Assembly (NCBI GenBank): GCA_032718865.1
Contig: JALUTQ010000039.1
Span: forward strand, 558,001 to 622,000
Source: Tilletia caries
Lineage: Eukaryota > Basidiomycota > Exobasidiomycetes > Tilletiales > Tilletiaceae
Length of the DNA stretch: 64,000 nucleotides
Direction of reading: 5' to 3'
Below the pieces are notes generated by a model. The model ran no database searches and was not told the origin of the DNA. It was given only the letters and a program-made list of their open reading frames with translations. Positions 21,274 through 33,200 of the stretch are shown here, in pieces. Both the position numbers and the translations under genes were made by a program. How positions within the stretch are numbered: position 1 is the first letter of the stretch; every line of letters begins with the position of its first letter.

Positions 21274-24200
21274 TCCCCCCCCAAAAAAGCGGACCGACTC
21301 GGGTCCGTGGGCAGCCGTGACAACGCGTCGGCATTGACGTGGGCGTGACCAGGTCGAACGACAAAGCGAAGATTGGGTAAGTGGGGCATGATCAGCGCCC
21401 GACGGCGCGAGATGTTGGGCCCGTAGCTGACCCCACTTGTCGACGACAGCATGGCACCCATCGGTTGATGGTCGGTGACCACAGTCAGGAGCGCGCCCTC
21501 GAGAAGGTAAGCCCACTTGGCGTAGGCCCATGCTAGGCATCGCAGCTCCAACTCAGCCGCAACCATCTTCTTCTCCGCAGGCGTCGTCAACCGCGACAGG
21601 AACGCGACGGGCTTCTCGGTGAGCACGACGGTCCGATCGCTCAGGGCCACGCGCCGCGCCTTTCGCATGGGCTCGCGCAGAGCCTCCTCAAGCTGAGAAC
21701 GGTCGGCGGTGGACAAGACGCCGAGGTGGAAACCCCGGAACGAAGTCGGCAAGCGACGAGGACGAGGCGGCAACGCCACATCCGGGTCAAGGCGCGCGTC
21801 ACCATCAGCCCCGTCGTCATCGAGCAAGGGCGGAATCTCCTCCAACCTCGCGGTCCCCTCCTCTAAGCGCGCTGCACCATCTGCAGCTGGGAGATCGGCC
21901 GAGGCACAAGCGCCTGCGAACGGGTCAGGGGAGCGAGGGACGAGGTCGACCTGTTAGATGCTGACAACGGGATCGATACCGATGTGGTCGGGCAACGCGA
22001 GGCGAACACGGTGAGGAGAGACGATCTCGACGACATCGAACGGACCGTCCTTGCGGGCGTCGAGCTTGCTGGTGATCGCGCCCGGAACCGGCTGATCCTT
22101 CAACCGTAAGTGCACCTGATCCCCTACCCGCAACGACACGGAAGGCGCGCGTGACTGATCATAGCGACGCTTCTGATCTTCGCGGGCCAACAGGATACAC
22201 CGTCGCGCTTCTACCAACCGCTCCTCCGCCGCGGCCAGCCGCTCATCGAACCCGCCAACGCCCTCGTGCTCCTCCTCTCCGTCGAACACGGCATGGACGA
22301 CATCGGGGTGGCTGACGAATACTAGATCGAAAGGGCGCTGACCTGTCGAGAGGGACGGGGTCGAGTTCATGGCCAGCTCGACGGCGGGCGCAAGGCGACG
22401 ATCCCAATGCGCATGAGACTCAAGGCTCACGGACTGCAACACGGTCTGAACCGTCTGGATCGCGCGTTCCACCGCGTTGGCCTGCTGGTGGTACGGGGGA
22501 CTCGGGGTGAGCGATGCGCCAAGGGAACGGGACAGAGCCGTCCTCACGGAGCCGGTGAGTCGTGCTTCGGAGTCTGACACGATGCGGCGTGGCAACCAGC
22601 CGTACCGTAGAACGCGATTGCTGACGATGGCAGCCACACCTTCCGCAGTGATAGTATTCGCGCACGGCTCGATCAGCACCATCCGACTGAACACATCAAG
22701 GATGACAAGAGCAGCGTTGTTCCCGGAGCGAGACGATGGGAACCCGTAGACGAGATCCAACGAGATCGTCTCGAACGGTAGCTGGGGGTCCTTGGCGATG
22801 TCCAAGACGCCGGTCTTCCGGCCGACCTTGGTCTTCTGGCAGGAACGGCAGTACTTGACCCAAGAGCGCACAGCGACGGACAAGCCTGGGCGCCAGAAGG
22901 AGCGCGCGACCGCTAGGTAGGTCTTGTAGAACCCAAAGTGTCCGTTGTTGTCATGGACTGATCTGAGCAACTCTGGCACGGCCCCCTCAGGAAGCGCAAT
23001 ACGGCCATCGCTCCGACGGACGAGGACGCCGTCGTTCAACACCCAGTCACCTACAGCCGCTTCAGGATCCACGACTCGTTCGGCTTCACGCAAGATGGCA
23101 GCGAAGTGCCGATCGGCCCGCAGCCAGGACGTCCACCGTTCTCGCGCGATGGGAGACGGAAGGCGAACCAAGTCGAGCGCGAGGAGCTGTGCAGACTCCG
23201 CCGACTGGAGGGGAGGAGCCTCCGTCTCGAACGACTAGTGCAGGATCGCCCCAAAGCCGTCCTTACTCGCGTCAATATACAGCAAGTATGGGCGAGAGGG
23301 GTCGGGATGAGCCAAGGTCGGAGGGGAAGCGATCGCGGCCTTCAAGCGATCGAAGCTCAGCTGTTGGTCGTCGCCCCAATCAAGTGTGCAGCGCTCTGCC
23401 GACACCGCCTTGCCCTCGACGTTCACCAGACGATAACGACCATCCGCCTGCTCATAGCGCCAACCCTTCGTCAAGCGCGACAATGGCTCCGCGATCTGAG
23501 CGAACGAGCGCACAAACATGCGGTGATAGCCGAAGAGGCCTAGAGCATGATACAGCTCCTTCAGTGTGCTCGGACGCGCCAGATCTCGCACCGCAACAGC
23601 TCGATCATGCCAAATAGCGACTCCCGCTCCAGACACCTTCCTCCCCAAGAGAACCAACGACCCGACGGCGAACGTGCATTTCCCGGGACTGAAGCGTAGT
23701 CCCTCGCGCTCGGCGCTCGACAGGATGGAGTCAGAGCCCGAACGTGTTCTTCCATCGTGGTCGTGGCGACGACAATGTCGTCGATGTACACAACGGCGTC
23801 CTGCCAGCGAAGTGCGCCTAGCAGTCGGTCCATCAGGCGTTGGAAAACGGCCGGGCATTCCGCAAACCAAACGGAACGGTCTTATATCGGAATAGACCCC
23901 GGTGGCAGGTGAACGCCGTCTTCCAACGGTCGGAGGGGCGGACCGGAAGCTGGTGGTACCCGCGGATAGCATCGAGGGAGCTGAAGATGCGTTTTCCGCA
24001 GAGGGTCTGGAAGACCGAGTCCACCGTCGGGAGGGGGTACCGATCCGGGATGGTGCTGGCGTTCAACTGGCGGTAGTCGACGCAGAACCGCATCTTCCCG
24101 TACTGGCGAACCATGAGGACGGGGAAGGAAGCGGGACTGGAGGACGGCTCGACCACGTCCCACGCGAGCAATTGGTCGATGGCGGTATCGATGGCCTCCC

Positions 24201-25866
24201 TTTTCTCGGGGCTGACCCGTCGAGGAGCCTCCGGACGCAAGATGGTACCCTCCTTGAGGTCGATGGCCATCTCCGTGCCCCGGACGAGACCCGGCCGGCC
24301 GTCGAGGGCGAAGGCGGGCTCATGGCGACGCAGCAGGGCGACGATCTCAGAAGGGGATCGACCCTTGGCATCCACGCCCACGCGGAAACGATCGTCAATC
24401 AGGACGGTGGCGGAATCGTGCCGGGGATCGGGGCTCGGACCGTCGTCGGGCTCGAATGCATCGAGCGGATCGGCCACGCCGGACAAGGGATCAATCTCGG
24501 TGGACGCCACCCATGCATGAGGACTGCTCGCAGGCGTGGCAGCGGGCGGAAGCGAGAAATCGCGACCGGAGGCCCGAAGCGTGTCGCCGACTCGAGTCGC
24601 TTGCGCGTCAGCCACGATCGTCCCCCGCTGCAAGTGGCAATCAGCAACGCCGAAGTTCCCGAGAAGGACATGGCGGCGAGCTCCTTCCCCTCTCGTAATC
24701 AGGCCGGTGGGGCCAGCCAGCTGTACGGTCTCGTCCGAGGAGGCGGAGAGACGTGGATGGACGCAGTAGTCGACATTAGGGGCGAGACTTCCGGTGTCAA
24801 CGGGGACCCACATGTTGTGGTTTGAAGGGACGACAACGTCCGCGGCGGTGCGGAGCTCCACGTCCGTTGCGAACGGACCGCCAACCTTCTCGGTCACTGC
24901 GAACGTGTATTGGCCAACAACGGCGCGGCCGCGAGCGGGGGAGATCGTCAGATCATGCCCATCGATGAAGTTTCGTCCGAGGAGCAAGCCGGGCCCGAAA
25001 CTCGGCAAGACATGCAGGTCGTGTGTGCATTCCAAGAAGACCTGTTTGTCGCGACTGTCACGGCCCTCAATGAAGAAGGTGACGGTGGCGAATCCCTTCG
25101 TTCGCATCTCGCCGATCCCCTTCACCAACATCCCTTCCTCTTGCGGACGACCTCCGAGGCGCTCGAGGAGGGAGGCATCAATTCCCGACAAAGAGGCCCC
25201 GGTATCATGCAAGGACGATAGAGGCAGCGCCGTAGAGCTGTTGACCCGAAGCTGGACTGTCAAAGGAACGTGGTTGGTGTACCCTTTTCCGGTCCGTGTC
25301 TCCGGCGTCGACGGCAGCTGGACGACGTTGCCATAACGGAACGTGGAGTGCTTCAACGGCTTCTCCACGGGATCCAGCACGAACAACTTCTGCGTGCGGA
25401 AATGCGGCTTATCGGCCACTACAGCAGGCCCAGCAGCAGGAGGGGAAGAGAGGCAGTCAGCTGTGCTTCCCAAAACATCGTCGCGGGAAGGTGAGTACTC
25501 CCCGAGTATCGGGACCAGCAGGTCTCGGGTCAGAGGGTGGTCCATGTCCTCTGCCGTCTCCGCACTGGTCACGCCGTCACGGTACCCGACGGAGAGGCCC
25601 CCTGGTGGACCAGAAGGGGGCACAGCCCTCTCTCCGCCGCTCTTGCATCCACCCTGGAGATGGGGGCTGTGGTGAACTATAGCGGGCATAAGCTCACCGG
25701 GACAGTCGCGGGCACTGTCACCGCTGCCAGGCAGCAGAGGTATGCCGTCCTCTCTTTCAACCACGACCTTCACCCCCGTCTCGTCCGAGGTGGCGTTACG
25801 TCTCGGGGAGATCGGCTTAGAAGGATCGAGGTGAGTTAGTTTAACGTCGTCACGGACGAGGGTCAC
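21249..25866 (-). CDS. pol: Family A pol: protease, RT, split RNase H, integrase
   Basis: Polyprotein read 25866 to 21249 in several frames. Order: aspartic protease (LHDTGASLSG, about 25200); reverse transcriptase (FCVDYRQLNAS, then YIDD at about 23790); the first part of RNase H with its first Asp (YIDASKDGFGAIL, about 23273); integrase with HHCC zinc motif (HDNNGHFG and CRSC) and the DDE residues in SLDLVYG, IVSDSEA and NAVERA; and then the rest of RNase H (AAELELRCLAW, VVTDHQP, HVNADALSR, 21554-21329) after the integrase. Normally all of RNase H precedes the integrase. Breaks: one C too few near 23855, one base missing near 23745, a TAG after GAILH at about 23235-23237, and a TAA at about 21954-21956. 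The two nonsense codons could each come from a Gln codon by C-to-T change. Confidence 0.85.
21274..21288 (-). other. Polypurine tract of family A
   Basis: Read on the minus strand, TTTTTTGGGGGGGGA directly precedes the 3' LTR. This is the expected primer site for plus-strand DNA synthesis. Confidence 0.7.
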
Positions 25867-26000
25867 TGACGTGTCCCTAACACTCTCTACAGCAAACTCC
25901 GGATCAGCAATGAATGCATCGCCAAAGTCGGGTGGTTGAGGTGGAGGACGATCGCCCGAAGGTGAGTCGTCCGTTGATAGTTTATTGTCATCCCGGACAC

Positions 26001-27587
26001 TTAAAAAGACGCCCCCTCCGCAGGTGAGTTCACCTCCGGGTAGTCGTCATCGTCAACCTCCATGACACGCACCGCAGGAACCAGGTGAGTGTGTTCAAAA
26101 TTGAAGTGATCCTGACCACAGCGAGTGCATGGATGGCGAAGTTCGATCACAACGTCGTCGTGAGGGCGACGGTACTGACGAAGCTTTCCGTTCGCAGCAG
26201 GGATCACGCGGCTTGGGTCGTAGGTGGAAGCAAGCGGCGGACCATTCCGAGCCGACGGCTGGTCAGCCCGAACAGGAGCAGGAACGGACGACGCCGGGGT
26301 CGACGCTGCCGTGGGCGCCGTCGAGGAAGCTGGGGGACGACGAGGGGGAGTCGACGACATCGCGGCAGGAGACGTCACGGCGGGACGGAGGGCGAACTGC
26401 GGATGAATCTGCCGCCACGTGTCCTCCCAAGTGCCGAGTTCGGCGCGAAGGTCGTCAAGCATCGGATCGACCCGGGGCAGACGCAACATCGCACGGAAGG
26501 TCGGAGGGAGGGAGTCGACGATGTCCTCGACCAGGACCGAATCGGTTTGGTCTTGACCAAAGGCGACACGCAGGGCCCGAAGCTTGACGTGGTAGAAGGT
26601 GGCGACGGGCTCTGCAGTCGGCATCCAGACTCGAGCCCGGGCCAATCGGCGTTGCTCGGATCGATTGGCGCGAAACTCCTTCCTCATCGCCTCCGCCATA
26701 TCGGAGAACGTGACGAGCCGCTTGGCGTCAGCCGGAGACATGCCCGAGTGCCATTCCTCGGCGTCGCCCGAGAAGCGGATCGGCATCGACCGGAGCACAG
26801 CGAGCTCCCAGGCCTCATCGGGATCGGTTCGAAGAATCCCGCCGATGCGACCGAGGTACTTCTCGAGCTCAAGCGGGTTGCCGTCATAGGTCGGTAGGTA
26901 CTCCGGCTTGCAAGGGCGAAAGCGGGAGGAAGACGACGATGAGGGGGTGACGGAGATGGACGGGACGGTGTTGTCGACCGTGATCTCAGCGGCGGGTGTC
27001 GAGAGGGAGGGTTGAGAGTCCTCCAGATCTGCATCGGTGAGTCCGTCAATCACCTTATCCACCGACGAACCGAGCTGACCAAGCACCTCCCGGAAAACCT
27101 TCTTGGTGGGTGTTGGCAGTCGACGGAAGACCAGAACGCCACGGGGCGGCGTCGGGTTGGTGGCCCCCGGCACCTGGTGAGGGGGAACGAAACCGGGACG
27201 CGGGTTGGACGCAAATCCGGCAGCATTTACCGGGGTGGCGGTCGTTATGGCGGTGGTGGGAGTGGGAGTCGATGGGACTCCGACTGGAGCTGGGGACGAG
27301 GGAATGGTCACAGAGGACGACAGGGAGGAGAGGGAGGACTCCATCTGCGTCATGCGGCGGTCAAGACCGTCGAACTTGCTCAGCATCGACTCGACGAGGC
27401 GATTGGTATTCGCAAACTGGCGGTCGAGGTTGGAGGGCGGAGATTGGACTCGCTCCTCGGGGAGGGTGGTGAGATGTGAGGAATCGGCCGTCTCGTCGGT
27501 CGAGATCTCGGCCATCTGGGGCACGGCCGTCAGCAGGGGGTGGCCGACGTTCGCAATAGAAGTCGCATGGGGAGGATTCGTCGTCAT
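26001..27587 (-). CDS. gag: Family A gag
   Basis: A 528-codon ORF just inside the 5' LTR encoding the structural protein that forms the virus-like particle and binds the RNA. It has a short coiled region near residues 55-95, a Pro/Thr-rich linker, and a capsid-like retrotransposon-gag domain at about residues 230-390 (CKPEYLPTYDGNP, YLGRIGGILRTD, MRKEFRANRSEQRRLARAR). A short zinc-knuckle-like motif near the C terminus, CTRCGQDHFNFEH, departs from the usual CCHC spacing. The reading frame is intact. The pol frame opens about 130 bp further on, so frameshifting or reinitiation would be needed. Confidence 0.85.
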   Translation of the reverse strand: MTTNPPHATSIANVGHPLLTAVPQMAEISTDETADSSHLTTLPEERVQSPPSNLDRQFANTNRLVESMLSKFDGLDRRMTQMESSLSSLSSSVTIPSSPAPVGVPSTPTPTTAITTATPVNAAGFASNPRPGFVPPHQVPGATNPTPPRGVLVFRRLPTPTKKVFREVLGQLGSSVDKVIDGLTDADLEDSQPSLSTPAAEITVDNTVPSISVTPSSSSSSRFRPCKPEYLPTYDGNPLELEKYLGRIGGILRTDPDEAWELAVLRSMPIRFSGDAEEWHSGMSPADAKRLVTFSDMAEAMRKEFRANRSEQRRLARARVWMPTAEPVATFYHVKLRALRVAFGQDQTDSVLVEDIVDSLPPTFRAMLRLPRVDPMLDDLRAELGTWEDTWRQIHPQFALRPAVTSPAAMSSTPPRRPPASSTAPTAASTPASSVPAPVRADQPSARNGPPLASTYDPSRVIPAANGKLRQYRRPHDDVVIELRHPCTRCGQDHFNFEHTHLVPAVRVMEVDDDDYPEVNSPAEGASF

Positions 27588-27675
27588 GTTCGTTGACTTG
27601 CGGTGTGTGTGTATAAGTGTGTGTTTGTGAGAAAGAACTGGGCTGTGGGTGGGTCAACGACTATAGGTCAACGCG

Positions 27676-27693
27676 ATCAAACTCTCATCACCA
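27676..27693 (-). other. Primer-binding site of family A
   Basis: Directly after the 5' LTR (read on the minus strand) comes TGGTGATGAGAG. An initial TGG is the complement of the CCA end of a tRNA. I cannot tell which tRNA primes. Confidence 0.6.
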
Positions 27694-28583
27694 TGTGTTG
27701 GCGGACACAGGAGTCCTATGGCACAAGAGCCTACCTTAGCACAAGAGCAAATAGAAGAGAGAGCGAGTTGATTGCAGAAGCCAGGAGGAAGTACAAGTGA
27801 GAGCAGCGAGGAAAAGGGAAGAGAGAGAGAGTGGTGAGGAATGGAACGGAGCGGGAACGGGATCGGGTCGAGAATGGAATCGGGAGAATGGAACCGAGGT
27901 GGGAACCGAGGCTCAGAGTGAACAAAGCAGTGCTTTTCATGGGTCATATGACCCTGTTTTTGGGGCTTGGTCATATGACATGACTCTTATTGTGTGCGCA
28001 CCTCAGAGGCTGGTCATATGACATGACCTGAATAGGAGTCATATGACTCTTATTTAAGTCATATTTTGGTCATATTCCTCAATGTCACAAAATGCCTTCC
28101 GAGGTTGGACTCTGGCGTTTAAAGGTTGCGACAACGCACGAACATGTTGTTACATACTGTTATGCCACATGAGACAGTGCGGAAGTCACAGAAGGTCAAC
28201 TCTGTACTAGAAATATCGGTTACAGAAGCTCTAGCTCGGGTTGAGATCAGAGAGTAAGTCTTAATTGGGTCATATTTAGGTCATAATTAAGAGTCATAAT
28301 ATCACAAAAAGAGTCTTATTATGACTAAATTGTGTGTTTGCAGGATTTCTGGTCATAATGTCATATATGACCAAAATTTCCAAAGTCTGGTCATATGATA
28401 TGACCTCCAGGGCCACTCTTAATTTGCAAATATGACTTATGACTTTATGACTCTTAAAATGGTCATATGACCTATATGACTCTTACGGGTCATATTATCC
28501 TGCAAAGCACTGGAACAAAGGGAAACAGAAGAGAAAGAGAACCGCACAGATAGAGAAGTCAGGAGCTGGTGCCGCCCAGCACA
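27694..28583 (-). repeat. 5' LTR of family A with an inserted hAT MITE
   Basis: The 297-bp LTR is split by a 585-bp MITE plus its 8-bp duplication. The flanking halves (27694-27927 and 28521-28583) rejoin into the same sequence as the 3' LTR. The insertion may reduce transcription of this copy, because it lies inside the LTR that would drive it. Confidence 0.95.
27928..28512. mobile_element. hAT-like MITE, copy 2
   Basis: A 585-bp copy of the element at 5416-6012 with the same ends. It is flanked by a perfect 8-bp duplication GAACAAAG (27920-27927 and 28513-28520). It differs from copy 1 by a 12-bp deletion near 28350 and about one substitution (near 28257), so the family moved recently. Confidence 0.95.
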
Positions 28584-29098
28584 GCTCTGCGAGCGTGCTT
28601 TGCTCCAGGCTTCGGCCCGATCTTACCGTGAAGCAAAAACCACGTGGGAGAAAAAAAATCAGGCGCCGTAGTCACCCTCAATAGGGAGTCTTCCATTGCA
28701 CACATAGCACTTCGAATGTGTCACCCTTCCTCACCGTTTTTCCTCGCTGACCATACAGACGCGGAAGCTAGCCTTTCCAAGGCTGATATCGAGACGAAAG
28801 AAGAGGAAAAAGATGCGACGGTGAGCTGTGGTATGGCTGGATTCCATGGTGATCGCCATGTGGTTGGCTCGCGTGGAGAATTTCAAAGCAAAGCAAAAAG
28901 TCAGAGCGACCTCCGGAGGTCGATTTGGATTTCGTGCTTTGGAAGGCCGATTTGCTCCGGAATTCCAAAGCAAAGCGCGATTTTGGCGTGCAGCAGGACA
29001 GGATTTTCCGGGCGTGCTTTGCTTCATAAATTTCAAAGCGTGCTCCGAAATTTCATATGGGGAAAATCCCAAGCAAGTGGCTGCAGGACACGCTCTTA

Positions 29099-30264
29099 GT
29101 CTATCCAGAACGATACCTGTACAATACACGAGTTTGACACTGGTATCATCCCGCCAGATTGGCCGTGTACCCATACACATTCATTCGCTCATTCATTCCA
29201 TCCTTCCTTCCTTCCTTATCTTCATCCTTCCGAATCTTCATCGGCACCTTTGCTAGGCATCATCCAGCTGAGTGGGTTTCGTCTGTGAGAAATTGTGTAT
29301 TGCTGCAAGAGAAAAGAGAAGAGAGAGAGAAAGAGAGGAGAACTGAGAAACGGAGAGCGAGCGGAGGACGAGAGATAACCGGCCGGGTCTGAGATAGGCG
29401 AGAAGACGTGAGGGTGAGAAGGAGCCATGGATTGAGAGAGAGAGGGGGGTGGGGTGGTCTTGCTATTTGGTAGGGCCGATGCGGGTGAGAAGGCTTTTTG
29501 TTGCTGAGCGAGCGGGAGGAGAGAGACAGCGAGCCCGTGTTCGAAAGCGCGAGGTTTGAAGTCTTGGAGAAGAAAAGTGTCCGAGGGGGGTTTGGGAGGG
29601 AGAACGAAGGCCAGAGCGCGGGACCTCCTCTTTCTTTCTTGACGACTGATATGTATTCGGTTGTGTCTTGGTTGGTAAAGAGTAGGTCCATGTTTCGCGA
29701 TGTTGAAAAGGAAGGAAAAGGGGGACAAAAGGAATGGGAGGAGAGCGGGGAGCAGCGGCTTCCCGCTCGAATGACAACGCAGTCACAAAGGCGTCCGGGA
29801 GAACCTGGAGGAGAGTCCGCCGTGTCCGGATCGAGTGGCCCGTGGCAATTTCGCCGCCATTCATGCGAGCGTTGCGTGGTCGTAAGAGGAGTGAGATGAA
29901 GCGCTTAATGAAGAGAGAAGAGGAAGCAAACGTCCGTGTGTTCTCCCGGAGTAGGAGACTAGAAAGGTGGGGGGAATCCTGAAAAAGATGGCCGTGGCTT
30001 GTGGTGAGAACATGTGGTCCGCCGCCCAAGAGGAGGAATGGAGGAAGAAAAGGAAGGTGGTCCGAAGCAAAGGAGTCGTCGTTCGTAATCGTCTAGTATG
30101 GAACTGTGGCTTTAGGAAAAAGTTTCCGGTGTTGAAGTACAACCGAGTCGAGACGTTCGCAATCGCTGATTGCAGACCTTGCCTTTCACCGGAGGATGCC
30201 TGTATTCAGGCCGTGTCGACAAGCAACGACTCATTGAGGCGCGGAGGCAGGTCTCCCTGCTACC
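29099..30264. other. 3' flank of the chitin synthase gene
   Basis: No supported gene. ATTC and CTTC simple repeats lie at 29180-29225, followed by long purine-rich (GAGA) sequence at 29310-29360 and 29500-29530. ORFs on both strands have composition driven by these repeats and no domain signals. It probably holds the 3' untranslated region of the chitin synthase. Confidence 0.5.
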
Positions 30265-33200
30265 TTACTTTGGTGAACGAGCTTGGCTGCCGTCAACGCT
30301 GGTGGCAACACTGGGTGGTCCCCCGCTACCTGTCCCTCCAGGCGAAGTGGCCGTAGGCTGTGCCGACATTCGTCGAGCACCCCGAGTCACCCGTCGGACA
30401 CCTCCACTTTCCGCACTAGCCACCGGTCCATCATCAACAAGACTGACACCTCGGCCCGAAGCGCGTCCACTGGCAACGGCTGCAGAGGCGATCGAGGCAG
30501 GAAGACGCGGTGGCATCGAGGGACCTGCATTTTCGGCATCCTCCGGCTCGGCACTGTATGGCTGCTGGAACGCAAACTCGTTGGCCGCAGGGTACTTCTG
30601 CTCGCTGCGAACCGTCCCATGCCGTACCTCCCCGACGGAGGCTCGCGGGCCCTGCTGACCTCCTGCCGGTCCTGCACCGCCAGTCAGACGTTCAGAAACG
30701 ACATTGGGCGAGGGGTAGATATTGCTCCGAGACTCGGGATCGGGCGAGCTACCGCCCGAAGAGATCATCGGCCGCTTCTCCTCGTCCAAATCGGATGAGA
30801 ACAGACTGCTGGCAGGGTAATCTTGCTGTGCGCCCATCCGCGGAGGCTGCGGGATAGGGGCAGAGGATCCGTGTGACTGAGCCGAAGCCGAGGGCGAGGC
30901 ATCCCTTCGAGCGGCACCGCCTCGTGCTGCAGAAGGTGAGACGCTTCTTCGGTTCCCATCCGGTCCGAGTGCCCCAGGCAATTCGAGCATCGACATGCCA
31001 ACACCAGGCCCCGAACCTGCCGAACCAGCCAACAGGCCCGAGCGCCCAGCCGAATCAAACGGAGATTGGTTTGACTGGAAGGTATCGGAGGACACGAGGC
31101 TGTACCGAGTACTGCCCTGTCGCTCGGGCGTGGGAGCACGGTGTACGACATCGTAGGTCGAGTCGCGAGAATGCGTTCCTGATTTCCATCTGCGTTCACG
31201 TTCGAATTCGGCCCAACGCTTCATCACAATGTTGGTTGGGTCGAATTTGCCCTCGGCGTCACCGTGGTTATCACCCTTGTCACCTTGGACCACACGAGTG
31301 GCTCCCCAAGAGAAGTCATCCATGTGCCAGAAAGCGCTGTTTGGTTCCCAGTCCGACAATAGAGTCAGTCAAACCTGCGTCCGGGACAAAAGCAATAGAA
31401 AACCCGACAGGGTACTCACTATGCAGGGAAGACGAAGTTCCAAATCGGAAGCGAGAGCAAGTAGACGAGCATCCAGAAGACGTAGTTGAGCCTCCTCGAA
31501 GTGACGATGATCAGCACACCCGGCAGACCGAACAGCACACCGAGCAAGATGAGCGGAATGAGCGGGAACGGCCGGCTCGGGATCGTCGCACTGACGATGA
31601 CGTACATCGTGAACGCGAGCGCAGCAGGCAACACAAGCGTACCGACGAGCTCCATAAAGATGACAAAGCGCATCGAGAAGCAGAAGGTGCCGCACAAGTC
31701 CTGAACCTGGATCAGCTCCGCCAAGTTGTGCACCGTGGAGTTGATCCATCGTCGACGCTGGGAGAGCAGGATCCAGAACGTGTCCGGAACGACGGTTTTG
31801 CACACCGCTTGCGGGACGAACATCATCTTGCGCTTGGGGAACGTCTTCAGCATCAGCGTCGTCAGGTATCGATCCTCTCCCAGCAGGAGCAGATTCTTCT
31901 TGTGCAGCGTGTCGACCACGTTCTCCGAGTAGTGTTCGACGATGTCTGGGTTGGCGAGGATGGGGACCCAATACCCGTTCGGACCCTTGGGTGCCTTGAT
32001 GCGGTACGCACTGAAACATCCTGGCAGACAGGTGACACCACCGAAGCAGGCCTCAAAGGCCTTGGTCTGGTGATGGGAGATGTAGTACTCGAACACTGCA
32101 AAGCAGAAATATCACGGAAGAAAGAATGAGCAATCGAAACATCGACATCATGGAGAGCCAGCAAAAACGTACCTTGAATCATCGTGACCCACGTCTCCGA
32201 CTTGTTCGCAATCTTCGTCTCACCACACAACCCCATAATCTCCGTATCCTCCACCATGCACGCCACCATCCGACTAAGACTGTCCGGGAACACCTTCGTA
32301 TCCGCATCGACCATGAGCACGATCTCATAGTTGTCCGGACTGACGCCCGTCACCCGCCAGATGGCGTTGAAGAACTCGTACTCGAACAGCGTCATGCGCT
32401 CGTCAAACATGACCTTCTGCATGAAGGCCATCAGGAGCACCTGCGAGTCGCGCTTACCGCGGTTACCGGGCTTCGCGGACTCGGCCTCGAGCGGGGTACC
32501 ACACTTCGCGATGAGGATCATGGGCACACGCTGCTGCTTGCTCCGCTCCACCGTAGCGTCGTCGTAGTCGTAAAAGCCGGCATACACCTTGGCCATGTTG
32601 TGCCGCTTGTAACCGTCGGCAATGGCGACGTACGAGTTGCCCTCGATGTCCTCGGCAGGCACGACAAGCTCCTTCATCATGGACAGACAGATGTCCGGCG
32701 TCGAGATGCTCGACTCGGCGCCCTTGACGATGCCGTCGGCGATGACGAGCAAGAACTTGTGGCTGTTCGGGTAGTCCGTCGTCGCAAGTGAATCGAGTGT
32801 TGTTCGCAGACCCTCAAAGGACTCCGAATAAGCGGTGACAAGACAGATGGTGTGTACGAGCGGGAAGCCAAAAGGCTGGAAGTCACGGCCAGGTTGGGCG
32901 ACAACGTTGTGCAGGGGGAAAGGACATTGCATGTGACCGCCCGACGAATGGTCGTTCGAGAAGGACGATCGTCGACTGGTCCCTCCACCAGCTAGACTCG
33001 TCTGGCTGTGCACTCCACGAAGCATAGGCGAACCAGGAGGCGTCCCATTGGGCGAGACGCCCAGCCGACCATTCTTCCCATTCGCAGGACTCCGACTGCC
33101 AGACATGCTCATCTTCTCCGAGAACGCACGCGAGCTCGCAGGCGGCGGGTTCGGCCCGCTCACCTTGTTGCTAAACGCCGGGTTGACCATACTGAATCGA

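Larger units (their letters stand above)
20977..28583 (-). mobile_element. Ty3/Gypsy LTR retrotransposon, family A
   Basis: A complete element on the minus strand: 5' LTR at 27694-28583 (interrupted by a hAT MITE), primer-binding site, gag, pol, polypurine tract and 3' LTR at 20977-21273. The target duplication is GCTCT (20972-20976 and 28584-28588). Once the MITE is removed, the LTRs are 297 bp each and show one difference that I can see (T/C near 21134), so insertion was recent. The pol has an unusual domain order; see its entry. Confidence 0.95.
20839..29095. mobile_element. PIF/Harbinger-like MITE, split by a Ty3 element
   Basis: The ends are GAGCGTGTCCTGCTGC on the left and, inverted, GAGCGTGTCCTGCAGC on the right. 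They are flanked by TTA on both sides (20836-20838 and 29096-29098). A TTA duplication with a GAGCGTGT-type end is typical of PIF/Harbinger. Without the inserted retrotransposon the element is about 645 bp. Its interior has many CTTTGC/GCAAAG motifs, including TTTCAAAGCGTGCT near the right end. No transposase is encoded. Confidence 0.8.

Noticed and set aside
23902..24825. 307-codon plus-strand ORF opposite family A pol
   Set aside because: It is the shadow of the protease/RT frame, which has clear motifs on the other strand.
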